Shown here: positions 1 to 8,100 of the stretch, piece after piece | Layout: each line of letters starts with the position of its first letter | How positions within the stretch are numbered: position 1 is the first letter of the stretch | From: Pseudomonas mohnii | GTDB lineage: Bacteria; Pseudomonadota; Gammaproteobacteria; Pseudomonadales; Pseudomonadaceae | Direction: 5' to 3' | Length of the DNA: 64,000 bases | NCBI RefSeq assembly: GCF_900105115.1 | Contig: NZ_FNRV01000001.1 | Span: 4,634,501 to 4,698,500 of the forward strand | The notes under the pieces: model-generated | What the model saw: the letters and a program-made list of their open reading frames with translations, nothing else | What the model was told of the DNA's origin: nothing | Databases searched by the model: none | Made by a program: the position numbers and the translations under genes

Positions 1-1
1 T

Positions 2-892
2 CGCGGGGTGGATCTGAGTATCAACCTGGCGCTCGGTGGCCCGGGGCAGCAGATTTCCGGCAGCATCGGCAGCCGCACTGCCCGTGACGGCAGTCGCGAC
101 AACAATGCCTCGTTCGGCTACCGCAAAGACCTGCAGGACCACGTGTTGCAGAGCGTCTCGGTGACGGCACTCACCGATACCTATGGCGTCGGCTTGTCGA
201 GCCTGGCGAATTTTCGCACCGACGCCATCAATGGCGACGGGTTTATCCAGCGCTCATCGTTCAACAACAAATTCACCGGTGGCGTGAACCTCGACAGCAC
301 CTTGGTGGTGGGTGCGCAACGCATGGCGCTGACCAGCCAGCATCAAGGTCGGGGCGCCGGGATGATTGTCGACGTCGAGTCCGATATCGACGGGATCGCC
401 CTGCGTGCCGACGACCTCAGTGGCGGCAGCGCAGCCCTGCGGCCGGGGCGCAATTTCATTCCGTTGACGGCCTACAAAAACAGTTCGGTGAGCTTCGACT
501 TCGAAGGCAATCACGTGCCCGCGGCCAGCATCGAACCTTCGCGTACCCGCTATCACCTGAACAAGGGGGGCGTGGAGTACCGCAAGGTGCGGGTGATGAA
601 AACCCTCACCGTACTCGGGCGCTTGGTCGACCCGCAGGGGCGGCCGCTCAAGGGCCACCACGTGATCAACCACGCCAGCCGTGGGGTCAGCGAGGTCGAT
701 GGCTTCTTCTCGATGGAAATGAACGCGGGCTCACCGACCCTGGAGGTGCGTTATGCCGACCAGTTGCTGTGTCAGTTCCGTCTCGATGTCGACAAACACC
801 GCAGTGAAAACAACGTGCTGATGATCGGTGATTTGCGCTGTTCGCCGGACACCCTGGCGGACGCCACCCACAACGTCGAAACGGCGGGCTGA
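2..892 (+). CDS. Alternate chaperone-usher outer membrane usher, C-terminal part (partial)
   Basis: The reading frame is open from the window edge, so the true start lies upstream. The visible ~296 residues are the end of an outer-membrane usher of the CS1/CFA-I/cable-pilus (alpha) class. They contain beta-rich barrel-like sequence with alternating polar and hydrophobic residues, then a C-terminal domain with a carboxypeptidase-regulatory-like stretch (VLGRLVDPQGRPLKGHHV) typical of TcfC/CblC-type ushers. The usher would form the secretion pore that assembles the pilus from chaperone-bound subunits. It is followed after 41 bp by a CblD-like tip protein and then a chaperone and pilin, which fits this role. 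The family assignment rests on motif style and context; the N-terminal plug and barrel are outside the window. Confidence 0.8.
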   Translation, partial: RGVDLSINLALGGPGQQISGSIGSRTARDGSRDNNASFGYRKDLQDHVLQSVSVTALTDTYGVGLSSLANFRTDAINGDGFIQRSSFNNKFTGGVNLDSTLVVGAQRMALTSQHQGRGAGMIVDVESDIDGIALRADDLSGGSAALRPGRNFIPLTAYKNSSVSFDFEGNHVPAASIEPSRTRYHLNKGGVEYRKVRVMKTLTVLGRLVDPQGRPLKGHHVINHASRGVSEVDGFFSMEMNAGSPTLEVRYADQLLCQFRLDVDKHRSENNVLMIGDLRCSPDTLADATHNVETAG

Positions 893-933
893 ACGGCCCG
901 CGGTTAAATCTGGTTATTGGAGGTCAGGCCTAC

Positions 934-2196
934 ATGAGCGTCTCGCGTTCTTTCGTTTCACGCAGTCGTTGTTGGTCGGCAAGCGCTTTGATCGCCTGCG
1001 CGGCAGCTTTTCCCGTCATGGCTGAAGACGTTTCGATTACCGCTGTGTTCAAACCCGATCCGGCGTATCCACACCTGAACAAGTTCAAGAACACCACGCC
1101 GTCCAGTGGTTACTGCGGGATTTATCCAAGTGAGTGTGAGGATAACGAAATGTTCGGCCTGCAGGTGCCGATTGAGTTCAATTCGCGTTCGCCGATCCAG
1201 GCTAACCACACTTCCGCGCGGCGAGGCGCGATGTTCAAAGTGCCGGCCCAGTGGCGCGAGTTGACCATTGTTCACGAAGCGACAGGTGAACCGGAAAAGG
1301 TCCGGGTGCGGATTGCCGGAGTGGGTTCCCGGTACAAAACTGATGATGTGAAGAAACTGGTGGGCGGCGCTGCGGACTACTTGGTCGCGCACAGTATTTT
1401 ATGGGATTCGGCTTGGGTGAACGCCCCGTCACCTTGCCTCTATAGCGGGGTGGGTTGGTATACCGAAACCACCTTCCGATTTTTTTGGAAAACACCTTCC
1501 GAAGCCGTATGCGCCAAACAGGCGAAGTTCGATATTCCATGGATGCAACTGGAGTACCTCGACTTTGCCTATGAGCTTGAGACACCTAACCCGCTAGGCA
1601 TGTCTTCAGGGCACTACACCGGCTCGCTGAGCTACAGCGTCGGTCCCTTGGGCGATTTCGATTTCGGCGACCTGATGATTCCGACCGACTCGGTGTTGAC
1701 CCTGAACTTCAACCTCGACGTTCAGCACACCCTCAAGGTCGACATTCCGCCCGGTGGCGAAAAGGTCCAGTTGGTACCCGCCGGTGGCTGGCAGAGCTGG
1801 CTGCAGGCGGGGCGCAAACCGGTGCGGTTGTTCCGCGACCAGACCTTCAATATCTCGGCGTCTTCGCGTTTCAAGATGTACATGGAGTGTGAGCACGACA
1901 GCACTATCTACGACTGCCAGCTCGCTGATCGCGTCTCCAGGCGGGGGGTGGAGTTGCAGGTCTTTGTCAGCTTGCCCAATGGCCTGACCGACATGAGCGG
2001 GCAACCCGTCAGGCACATGCGTATGCGATCGGGCGCGGCCAATGCGTTGTATTTCCAGCCGGGCTTCTACGTCGACAGGGCGCCGGGTGTCCTGCACTTC
2101 GAAGTACCGGAGAGACAGATGCAATTCATGCTGTCGCCCGGTGTGGGGCCCTTCTACCAGGGCAAGGTCACCGTGATCTGGGATTCGGAAATCTGA
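934..2196 (+). CDS. CblD/CfaE-like pilus tip adhesin (pilus biogenesis initiator), copy 1
   Basis: A 420-residue exported protein with a signal peptide (basic start, hydrophobic core, probable cleavage after VMA near residue 30). It resembles the CblD-like pilus biogenesis initiators (CfaE, CooD, CblD), which cap the pilus, bind the receptor and nucleate assembly. An N-terminal adhesin half with paired cysteines (SGYCGIYPSEC; PSPCLY...EAVC) is followed near residue 235 by a conserved DFDFGD linker and a C-terminal pilin-like half ending in GKVTVIWDSEI. GGAGG at 919-923 supports this start. A paralogue lies at 3704-4969 and is closest in its C-terminal half. The ATG of a longer chaperone reading frame overlaps its stop codon, but the better chaperone start is at 2256. 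Confidence 0.85.
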   Translation: MSVSRSFVSRSRCWSASALIACAAAFPVMAEDVSITAVFKPDPAYPHLNKFKNTTPSSGYCGIYPSECEDNEMFGLQVPIEFNSRSPIQANHTSARRGAMFKVPAQWRELTIVHEATGEPEKVRVRIAGVGSRYKTDDVKKLVGGAADYLVAHSILWDSAWVNAPSPCLYSGVGWYTETTFRFFWKTPSEAVCAKQAKFDIPWMQLEYLDFAYELETPNPLGMSSGHYTGSLSYSVGPLGDFDFGDLMIPTDSVLTLNFNLDVQHTLKVDIPPGGEKVQLVPAGGWQSWLQAGRKPVRLFRDQTFNISASSRFKMYMECEHDSTIYDCQLADRVSRRGVELQVFVSLPNGLTDMSGQPVRHMRMRSGAANALYFQPGFYVDRAPGVLHFEVPERQMQFMLSPGVGPFYQGKVTVIWDSEI

Positions 2197-2255
2197 TGGG
2201 CCGTCAATCGATGGGCCGCGCCTGTGTTGTGTTCACTGTCATGAGGTTCAAGAGT

Positions 2256-2999
2256 ATGAAGCGTCTGTGGTTGCTGTTGGGTTTGAGCGGGTTTTCTCTG
2301 GCGGTTCAGGGCGGTCCGCAGATCAACGTCGGAACGGTGTACGACTACCTGGATGGCGACAAAAGCACCTACCTCAAGCGCGTGTTCAACAGCGGCGACA
2401 GCACGGCGTTCGTCAAGGTCAACATCCTGGAAATTATCTACAACGCCGATGGCAGTCACCGTGAGATACCGGTCGCAACCCAAGCGGATGGCAGCGGCCG
2501 AGATGGCTTGATGGCCAGCCCCGCGCGGCTGATCGTGCCGGCCAAAGGCATGCAGGGCACGCGTTTGCTGCACATGGGCGCACGTGACACCGAACGCTAT
2601 TTTCGCGTGCGCTTCGTGCCGGTGGTGCCGGAAAAGGAAGACGAGTTCGCGGTGTCCAGTGAGGAGCGGGACGCCTACAAGGAGAACCTGTCGGCGGGGG
2701 TCAACGTCATGACCGGGTTTGGCACGGTGTTTTTTGTCCGGCCCAAGAACAGCCGTTTCGACAGCGTGATCGATGACAGCGCCGGCGTTTACCGGCTGCG
2801 CAATAACGGCAACACCGTGGTGGTGATCGATGAGTTTCGCAACTGCTCGCTGAAGAATGAAACCGAGTGCGAGCCGACCACCAAACATCACGTTCTGGCG
2901 GGCAAGTCGTTCGAGTTCGATAAGAAACCCGGTCGGGAATACCGCTTCAACCTGATTGAAGGCGCCGACAAAAAACCGTTGCACGTTGCCGGCCAGTAA
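2256..2999 (+). CDS. Periplasmic pilus chaperone, CblB/CfaA-like
   Basis: About 247 residues with a signal peptide (MKRLWLLLGLSGFSLAVQG). It is an immunoglobulin-like periplasmic chaperone of the alternate (alpha) chaperone-usher class, which folds pilin subunits and delivers them to the usher. Visible features are the beta-strand pattern, a conserved arginine in an SPARLIVPAKG-like segment and a C-terminal FEFDKKPGREYRFNL strand. An upstream in-frame start at 2196 or 2241 is possible. The 2256 ATG is preferred because it directly begins a signal peptide and has GAGG about 9 nt upstream. A strong hairpin terminator follows, separating it from the pilin gene, which is unusual inside a fimbrial operon. 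Confidence 0.82.
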   Translation: MKRLWLLLGLSGFSLAVQGGPQINVGTVYDYLDGDKSTYLKRVFNSGDSTAFVKVNILEIIYNADGSHREIPVATQADGSGRDGLMASPARLIVPAKGMQGTRLLHMGARDTERYFRVRFVPVVPEKEDEFAVSSEERDAYKENLSAGVNVMTGFGTVFFVRPKNSRFDSVIDDSAGVYRLRNNGNTVVVIDEFRNCSLKNETECEPTTKHHVLAGKSFEFDKKPGREYRFNLIEGADKKPLHVAGQ

Positions 3000-3009
3000 C
3001 ACCGCCAAA

Positions 3010-3043
3010 GGCGAGTCGCCCAGGAGGACTCGCCGCTTTTTAT
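3010..3043 (+). terminator. Intrinsic terminator between chaperone and pilin genes
   Basis: A perfect 8-bp stem GGCGAGTC/GACTCGCC (3010-3017 and 3027-3034) with a 9-nt loop is followed by GCTTTTTAT. It would end or attenuate transcription after the chaperone and before the pilin gene, 20 bp upstream of the pilin ATG. Confidence 0.8.
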
Positions 3044-3062
3044 CACGCAACAGGTAACTGAC

Positions 3063-3551
3063 ATGATCAAGCAATCGGCCATCGCCCTGTGTGTGGGCGT
3101 GATGACGTGTGCCCAGGCTTTCGCGGCACGGGAAGAGCGCACGTTCGAAGTGTGGGCGGATATTCCGACCCTGGGTTTTTACGTGCTACCGGCCGAGACG
3201 AACTGGATACATCTGGAGCAGACCCTGCCGTGGAACATCAACACGTCGAGGCTCGAAGGGTTGCGCAAGAATTTCGACGTCAAGCACGACACCAGTGCGA
3301 TCGAGGCGCGGCTGGACGCCGAGCCTTATCTGTTCAACGGGCGGCAGGATCAGAACATCTACTTGCGGGTCACCTTCAATGGCCAGGAGTTGAGCCACGA
3401 TGAGAAACCGCGCCAAGTGGTGTCGGCGGCGCAGGCCATGACAGGCGGGCGTTTTCCTTTGGAAATTCAACCGAAGGTGCCGGCCGGTGGCTATAAGCCG
3501 GGCACTTACTACGGGACCGTCCAGTTGATTTTCAGTGCGGCTGTGCCCTGA
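3063..3551 (+). CDS. CS1-type fimbrial major subunit (CblA/CooA-like pilin)
   Basis: A 162-residue exported protein with a signal peptide ending near AFA|AREER. It matches the CS1-type major fimbrial subunit family in length and layout: N-terminal strand FEVWADIP, the N-x-W/NIN segment, and a C-terminal GGYKPGTYYGTVQLIFSAAVP strand typical of donor-strand exchange pilins. It would polymerise into the pilus shaft. It follows the chaperone but lies behind an intrinsic terminator, so it may be read through at reduced level or have its own promoter in the short gap. There is no strong Shine-Dalgarno; CAGG is about 8 nt upstream. A REP element separates it from the second tip adhesin. Confidence 0.82.
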   Translation: MIKQSAIALCVGVMTCAQAFAAREERTFEVWADIPTLGFYVLPAETNWIHLEQTLPWNINTSRLEGLRKNFDVKHDTSAIEARLDAEPYLFNGRQDQNIYLRVTFNGQELSHDEKPRQVVSAAQAMTGGRFPLEIQPKVPAGGYKPGTYYGTVQLIFSAAVP

Positions 3552-3573
3552 CCCGTGCCTGGCAGGGTTCAAC

Positions 3574-3650
3574 AATGTGGGAGCGAGCCTGCTCGCGAGG
3601 GTGGCGTGTCAGGCGCCATGGAGGCTGACGGTGCCGGCGCTCCCACATGT
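3574..3650 (+). repeat. REP pair between pilin and second adhesin
   Basis: ATGTGGGAGCGAGCCTGCTC near 3575 and the inverse GCGCTCCCACATGT near 3637-3650 form the two ends of a REP doublet (REPIN-like). Confidence 0.8.
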
Positions 3651-3703
3651 CGAGTGAATATCGCCCCCCAGGGAGCAGGGTGGCTTTTCGGAGAGGGATA
3701 CAG

Positions 3704-4969
3704 ATGAGTGTTGCAGGTGTTTTGTTTTCAAAAAGGCTTTTCTGGTTATGGAGCCTGTTAATGGTGTGGTGGCTGATGCCTCAGGCGTTGGCGCAAGACG
3801 TATCAATCACTGCCTTGTTCAAGCCCGATTCAGCGAATCCGCACATCAACCAATTCAAGAACACCACGCCGCCCAGTGGCTACTGTCAGTTGTTTCCCGG
3901 GCAATGTGAAGAAAACAAGACGTTCAGCCTGCAAGTCCCGATTCGATTCGACTCCAATCGAGCCATCCCGGCCAACCATGCATCACCGCGCCAGGGCGCA
4001 ACGTTCTCGGTGCCGGCGCAATGGCGTGAGCTCTCAGTCCGTCATGATTCCGGAGCGGTGGAACAGGTAAGAATGCGGATTACCGGGGTGGGCTCCATGT
4101 ATGTGACCGAGGATGTTCAGAAGCTGACAGGGGACACCAACCCTGACTCCCGCTATGCGCATAACCTGTTGTGGGGGCAGAGTTGGGTGTACGCGCCGTC
4201 GCCGTGTCTTTACAGCGGTGTGGGTTACTACAGCCCCAACTCCTATGGTTTTTTCTGGAAAACACCGGTCCAGGCTGCGTGTGATAAACAGGCGAAATTC
4301 GATGTTCCCTGGTTGCGCTACGACCATCTGGATTTCTCCTATGAACTGGTCACGCCCAATCCATTGGGCATGTTGGCAGGCCATTACACCGGATCGCTGA
4401 CCTATACGGTCGGCCCCAACGGCGACTTCGATTTCGGCGATGTGATGCTACCGAGCAGTCCGGTGTTGACCATGAACTTTAACCTCGACGTTCAGCACAC
4501 CCTTAAGGTCGACATCCCGCCCGGTGGCGAGAAAGTCCAGTTGGTGCCCGCCGGTGGTTGGCAAAGCTGGTTGCAGGCGGGGCGCAGACCGGTACGGTTG
4601 TTCCGCGACCAGACCTTCAATATCTCGGCCTCTTCGCGTTTCAAGATGCAACTGGAGTGTGAGTTCGTTTTTTTTGGTGGCAACGATTGCGCCCTGGATG
4701 ATCGCGTGTCCAAGCGCCAGGTGGCGCTCCAAGTCAGCGTCAGCCTGCCCAATGGCCTGACCGACATGAGCGGGCAACCCGTCAGGCACATGCGTCTGCG
4801 AACGGGCGGGGCCAACGCGCTGTATTTCCAACCGGGTTTTTATGTCGACAGGGCGCCGGGTGTGCTGCACTTCGAAGTGCCCCAGAGTCAAATGGCATTC
4901 ATGCTCGAACCGGGTGCCGGTCCTTCCTACGGGGGCAAGGCCACCGTGATCTGGGACTCCGAAGTCTGA
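3704..4969 (+). CDS. CblD/CfaE-like pilus tip adhesin, copy 2
   Basis: A 421-residue secreted tip adhesin paralogous to 934-2196. After the signal peptide (ending near ALAQ|DVSIT), the mature N-terminus DVSITALFKPDSANPH mirrors copy 1. The cysteine pairs are conserved, and the C-terminal half from DFDFGD onward is nearly identical to copy 1, including at the DNA level (compare about 1690-1875 with 4460-4650). The N-terminal receptor-binding half differs more. The start at 3704 is chosen over 3647 because GAGAGGGA lies 6-13 nt upstream and the shorter form begins with a clean signal peptide. It sits behind a REP element and so could be transcribed separately. It probably offers an alternative adhesin for the same pilus. 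Confidence 0.83.
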   Translation: MSVAGVLFSKRLFWLWSLLMVWWLMPQALAQDVSITALFKPDSANPHINQFKNTTPPSGYCQLFPGQCEENKTFSLQVPIRFDSNRAIPANHASPRQGATFSVPAQWRELSVRHDSGAVEQVRMRITGVGSMYVTEDVQKLTGDTNPDSRYAHNLLWGQSWVYAPSPCLYSGVGYYSPNSYGFFWKTPVQAACDKQAKFDVPWLRYDHLDFSYELVTPNPLGMLAGHYTGSLTYTVGPNGDFDFGDVMLPSSPVLTMNFNLDVQHTLKVDIPPGGEKVQLVPAGGWQSWLQAGRRPVRLFRDQTFNISASSRFKMQLECEFVFFGGNDCALDDRVSKRQVALQVSVSLPNGLTDMSGQPVRHMRLRTGGANALYFQPGFYVDRAPGVLHFEVPQSQMAFMLEPGAGPSYGGKATVIWDSEV

Positions 4970-4983
4970 GTGCCGGGGGGCTG

Positions 4984-5078
4984 CCGCCATCGCTGGCAGG
5001 CCAGCTCCCACATTGGATGGGTGTCGTACACAAATCTTGTGGCAACCACCGATCCCCTGTGGGAGCGAGTCGGGCGGC
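4984..5078. repeat. REP pair downstream of second adhesin
   Basis: GCCATCGCTGGCAGGCCAGC at about 4986 and the inverse-type CCTGTGGGAGCGAG at about 5056 flank about 40 bp. They lie between convergently transcribed genes. Confidence 0.75.
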
Positions 5079-5147
5079 GTTCTGTCTGCTCGTGATGAGG
5101 CAGGCACATCCAGCATTAACGCCGCGTGACACTCATGTTTGTGCTTT

Positions 5148-8100
5148 TTACTGGCCGGCGCGCTTCATGGCTTGACGGGTCAAACGCCTCGACAGCTCTT
5201 TCTCGGCGTCACCGAGATCGACCAGCAGGCGGTCGAAAACCGCATCGCTCAATGGCTCATCGGCGAAGACTACCGTGTCCGGTGCCGGCAGGTCGTTCAT
5301 CAGTTCCCTGAGCCGGCTGCGCAGTGCGGCGCGCTGAGTATCCGACGTCGATTCGGCCCATTCGCGCTGGGTATCGCGAAGGGTGTCCAGTTGATCCGAC
5401 AGCTCCTGATAGCGAGTCTTGTTGGCTTGCATTTCGCTCGCATGGCGCTCGTTCAAATGCGTTTGCCAAAAATCCTGTTCGAGCATTCGGTCCACCAGAC
5501 CGTCGCCTTCACCCAGGGCCTGCACCGTGTCATAGGCTTGATCGATCATCGTGTCAGTAACGCCGGACACCGGCCGGTAAAGCATGCCTTTCGACTGCCA
5601 GGGCAAGTCGAGGCGCTCTGCCAATCCGGTTTGATAGGCCAGGTAGACCTCGACTTCGTCCGGGTTGCCGCCACGGCTGGCGACATCGGCGCGGGCAACT
5701 TCGTTGACCTGTTCCAGCCGCGCCGCGCCTTTGGCCAGGGTCACCAGCTTCTGCTCCAGCTGCGCCGGGTCGGTGGAATACGCATGGGCCTCGTAGGCGA
5801 GTACATCAATGCCCATGTGATTGAACAACTGCGCACCGGCGTCGGCGCAATCCACCGGCGCGACAGCCATGGTGAACAGCTTCTCGCGCAGGGGCATGTC
5901 GACGTAGACGGCATCGAGCATGCGCCAGACGCGTTGCACCAGTTGATCCCGGGCCGGGCCGCCGGCGCGGTAGTCGGCGGAGAGTTGGGTATCGAGCAGC
6001 ACATTCAGGAAACGCTTGGCCTGGGGCTCGTCGACCAGCTCCGACCAGAGATTGGCCCGGTCGACGCCCCAGCCCGGTACATCGCTCCAGTGGTTCGCGC
6101 TGTAGTTGGAATTGACCACCCAGTCCGCTTGGCTGTTGGCGGGCACCACGGGCTCCGGAGGCAACGCCACCGAGCGACGAATGGCCTGATAGTTAACCTG
6201 GTTGGATTCCGACAGGTTGCCGACATTCAGCCGGGTGCGCGCCACGACCCAGGCCTGCGGTGAGCCTGGGACCACTTCGGGAATCAGGCTGATCGGATTG
6301 TCCCGAAGGTCCAGCAGAAAACCCCGGGGCCTGGTTTTGTTCAAAGTACCTTCGGGCCAGGTGGTCATGACCGTGTCCCGCAGCCCGACGACCTTCAGCC
6401 GGGGCATGCGCGAGATATCGACAGGCCTGCCCAGCGGGTTTTTATCCAGACGCAGAATCTCCAGATAGGTCAGGTGTTTGAGTCGCTCCACGGCGGTGGC
6501 GTCCAGCACGATTTGATTGTCACTCAAGCGCAGGCGTTCGAGCCGCTGCAGGGTGCCGATGTTTTCGGGCAGGCTCGTCAGCTCACATCGGCTGGCGCTG
6601 AGTTCGCGCAGGTTGGGGAAATCTTTCAATAAGCCATTGGCCTTGGCGGAAAACCGCGTGTTATCCAGTTTCAGGACAGTGACTTTGTCCAGGTACTTTT
6701 TCAGCTGCGGTCGTTCCGGCCATTCGGACTCCAGATTGATCGGAAGCAGTTCCCGCGACAGATCCAGCGCATAGCCATGGGGTTCGGTACGGCTGCCGAG
6801 CTCGGTATTTTTTCGTTCGAAACAGGCGAGTAAACAATCGGCAATGTGTCGTCGAACGCGGCGCATAGGCGTCGGGTTATCGGCATCCAGCCCGGCCGAC
6901 TGCGCCTCCCACAAATCAATGAGATTGCGCAATTGGTTGAGATCGTTTTCCTGTTCCTCAAGAAGCTTCATTGGCTCGCCCTGTTCGGTCAGGGCAGCGG
7001 CGAAGTTGTCGACCTCGGCCTCGCTGAAATGCGGATAAAGATCCTGAATGCGTTCGTGCAGTGTCAGGCCTTCCTTGCTCAGCCACCCTCCACGCACCAA
7101 CAACATCGTTTCATGCTCGGCCACCGGTCGAATGGGCGGCTCGGCGAGTACGGCCCGGCGTTCGCTGGGCGGGGCCGATTTGGCCATGACCCATTCCCTG
7201 AACTGTTCAGCATCCCCCGGTTTGTAGCCCAGGGCGTTTTGTCCATTCTCTTGCGTGGCCTGCAGGACGGCTTCGAAAAAATCATCGGCTTCATGGATCG
7301 GCTGATCCTCGCCATCACGCACCTGATATTGCCCGGCCTCGTCGGGAATCAGCACCCGCACCCGCGTGGCGTCCTCGGGGCCGACGCTGTAACGCAACTC
7401 GCCATCGAAGGTGTCCTGACGAATCTCCAGGCGCAGGTCGCCGAAGGTGTCGGTGTTGAAGCGCAAGGTGCCCAGCACCAGACGCTCGGTGTCGGGCGTG
7501 ATGGCCGCGCTCGGGTACAGACCCTGGGCCGCTCGTACGGTTTGCGTTTCGAACTGCAGCTCCCGTGCCTGGGTCCTCAGGCGCAGAGGCAGGCGGTTTT
7601 CCTCGGTCATCCGCTGACGTTCCGTGGCGCTGGCATGCGCATGGATTTGTTCGGCAACGGTCGCCGGCAGCTCGGGGAAGTCACTGAACAGCGGCGCGAT
7701 TTCAGCGGGTAATGCAGCGGGCGCGATGGGCGGTGAAGACAGGCGTTGCAGGGTGTCGGTCAGCAGCGGTGGCGGCGGGGCGTTTTCAACATGCATCCGG
7801 CGCAACGCGCCTTCCTCGGTGCCGCTGATCTGGCGGATCTGCTCCAGTTGTTCATCGTTGAAACCCTCGGTGCTGTGGCCGAGGCGGCGCATCAGGGTTG
7901 TGCCTTCCCATTCGCGCGGGTTTTCCGTTTCGCAGACCCAGGCCCCATGGCCATTGTGGCGCAGGGTCGGGGCGTAGGCATCGAAACGCTGTGGATGGCG
8001 TATGCGTGGTTGCCCGGTGACTGCGTCATCCAGCACTTCGAAGTGTTGATCGTCCAGGCGCAGGATGCGCCGGCCCTGATGCGGGTGGATACCCTGGTCA

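Noticed and set aside
5139-6263. 374-codon plus-strand open frame antisense to the NEL protein gene
   Set aside because: It lies wholly opposite the NEL and LRR codons, has no family character and shows His/Gln/Arg-rich shadow composition.
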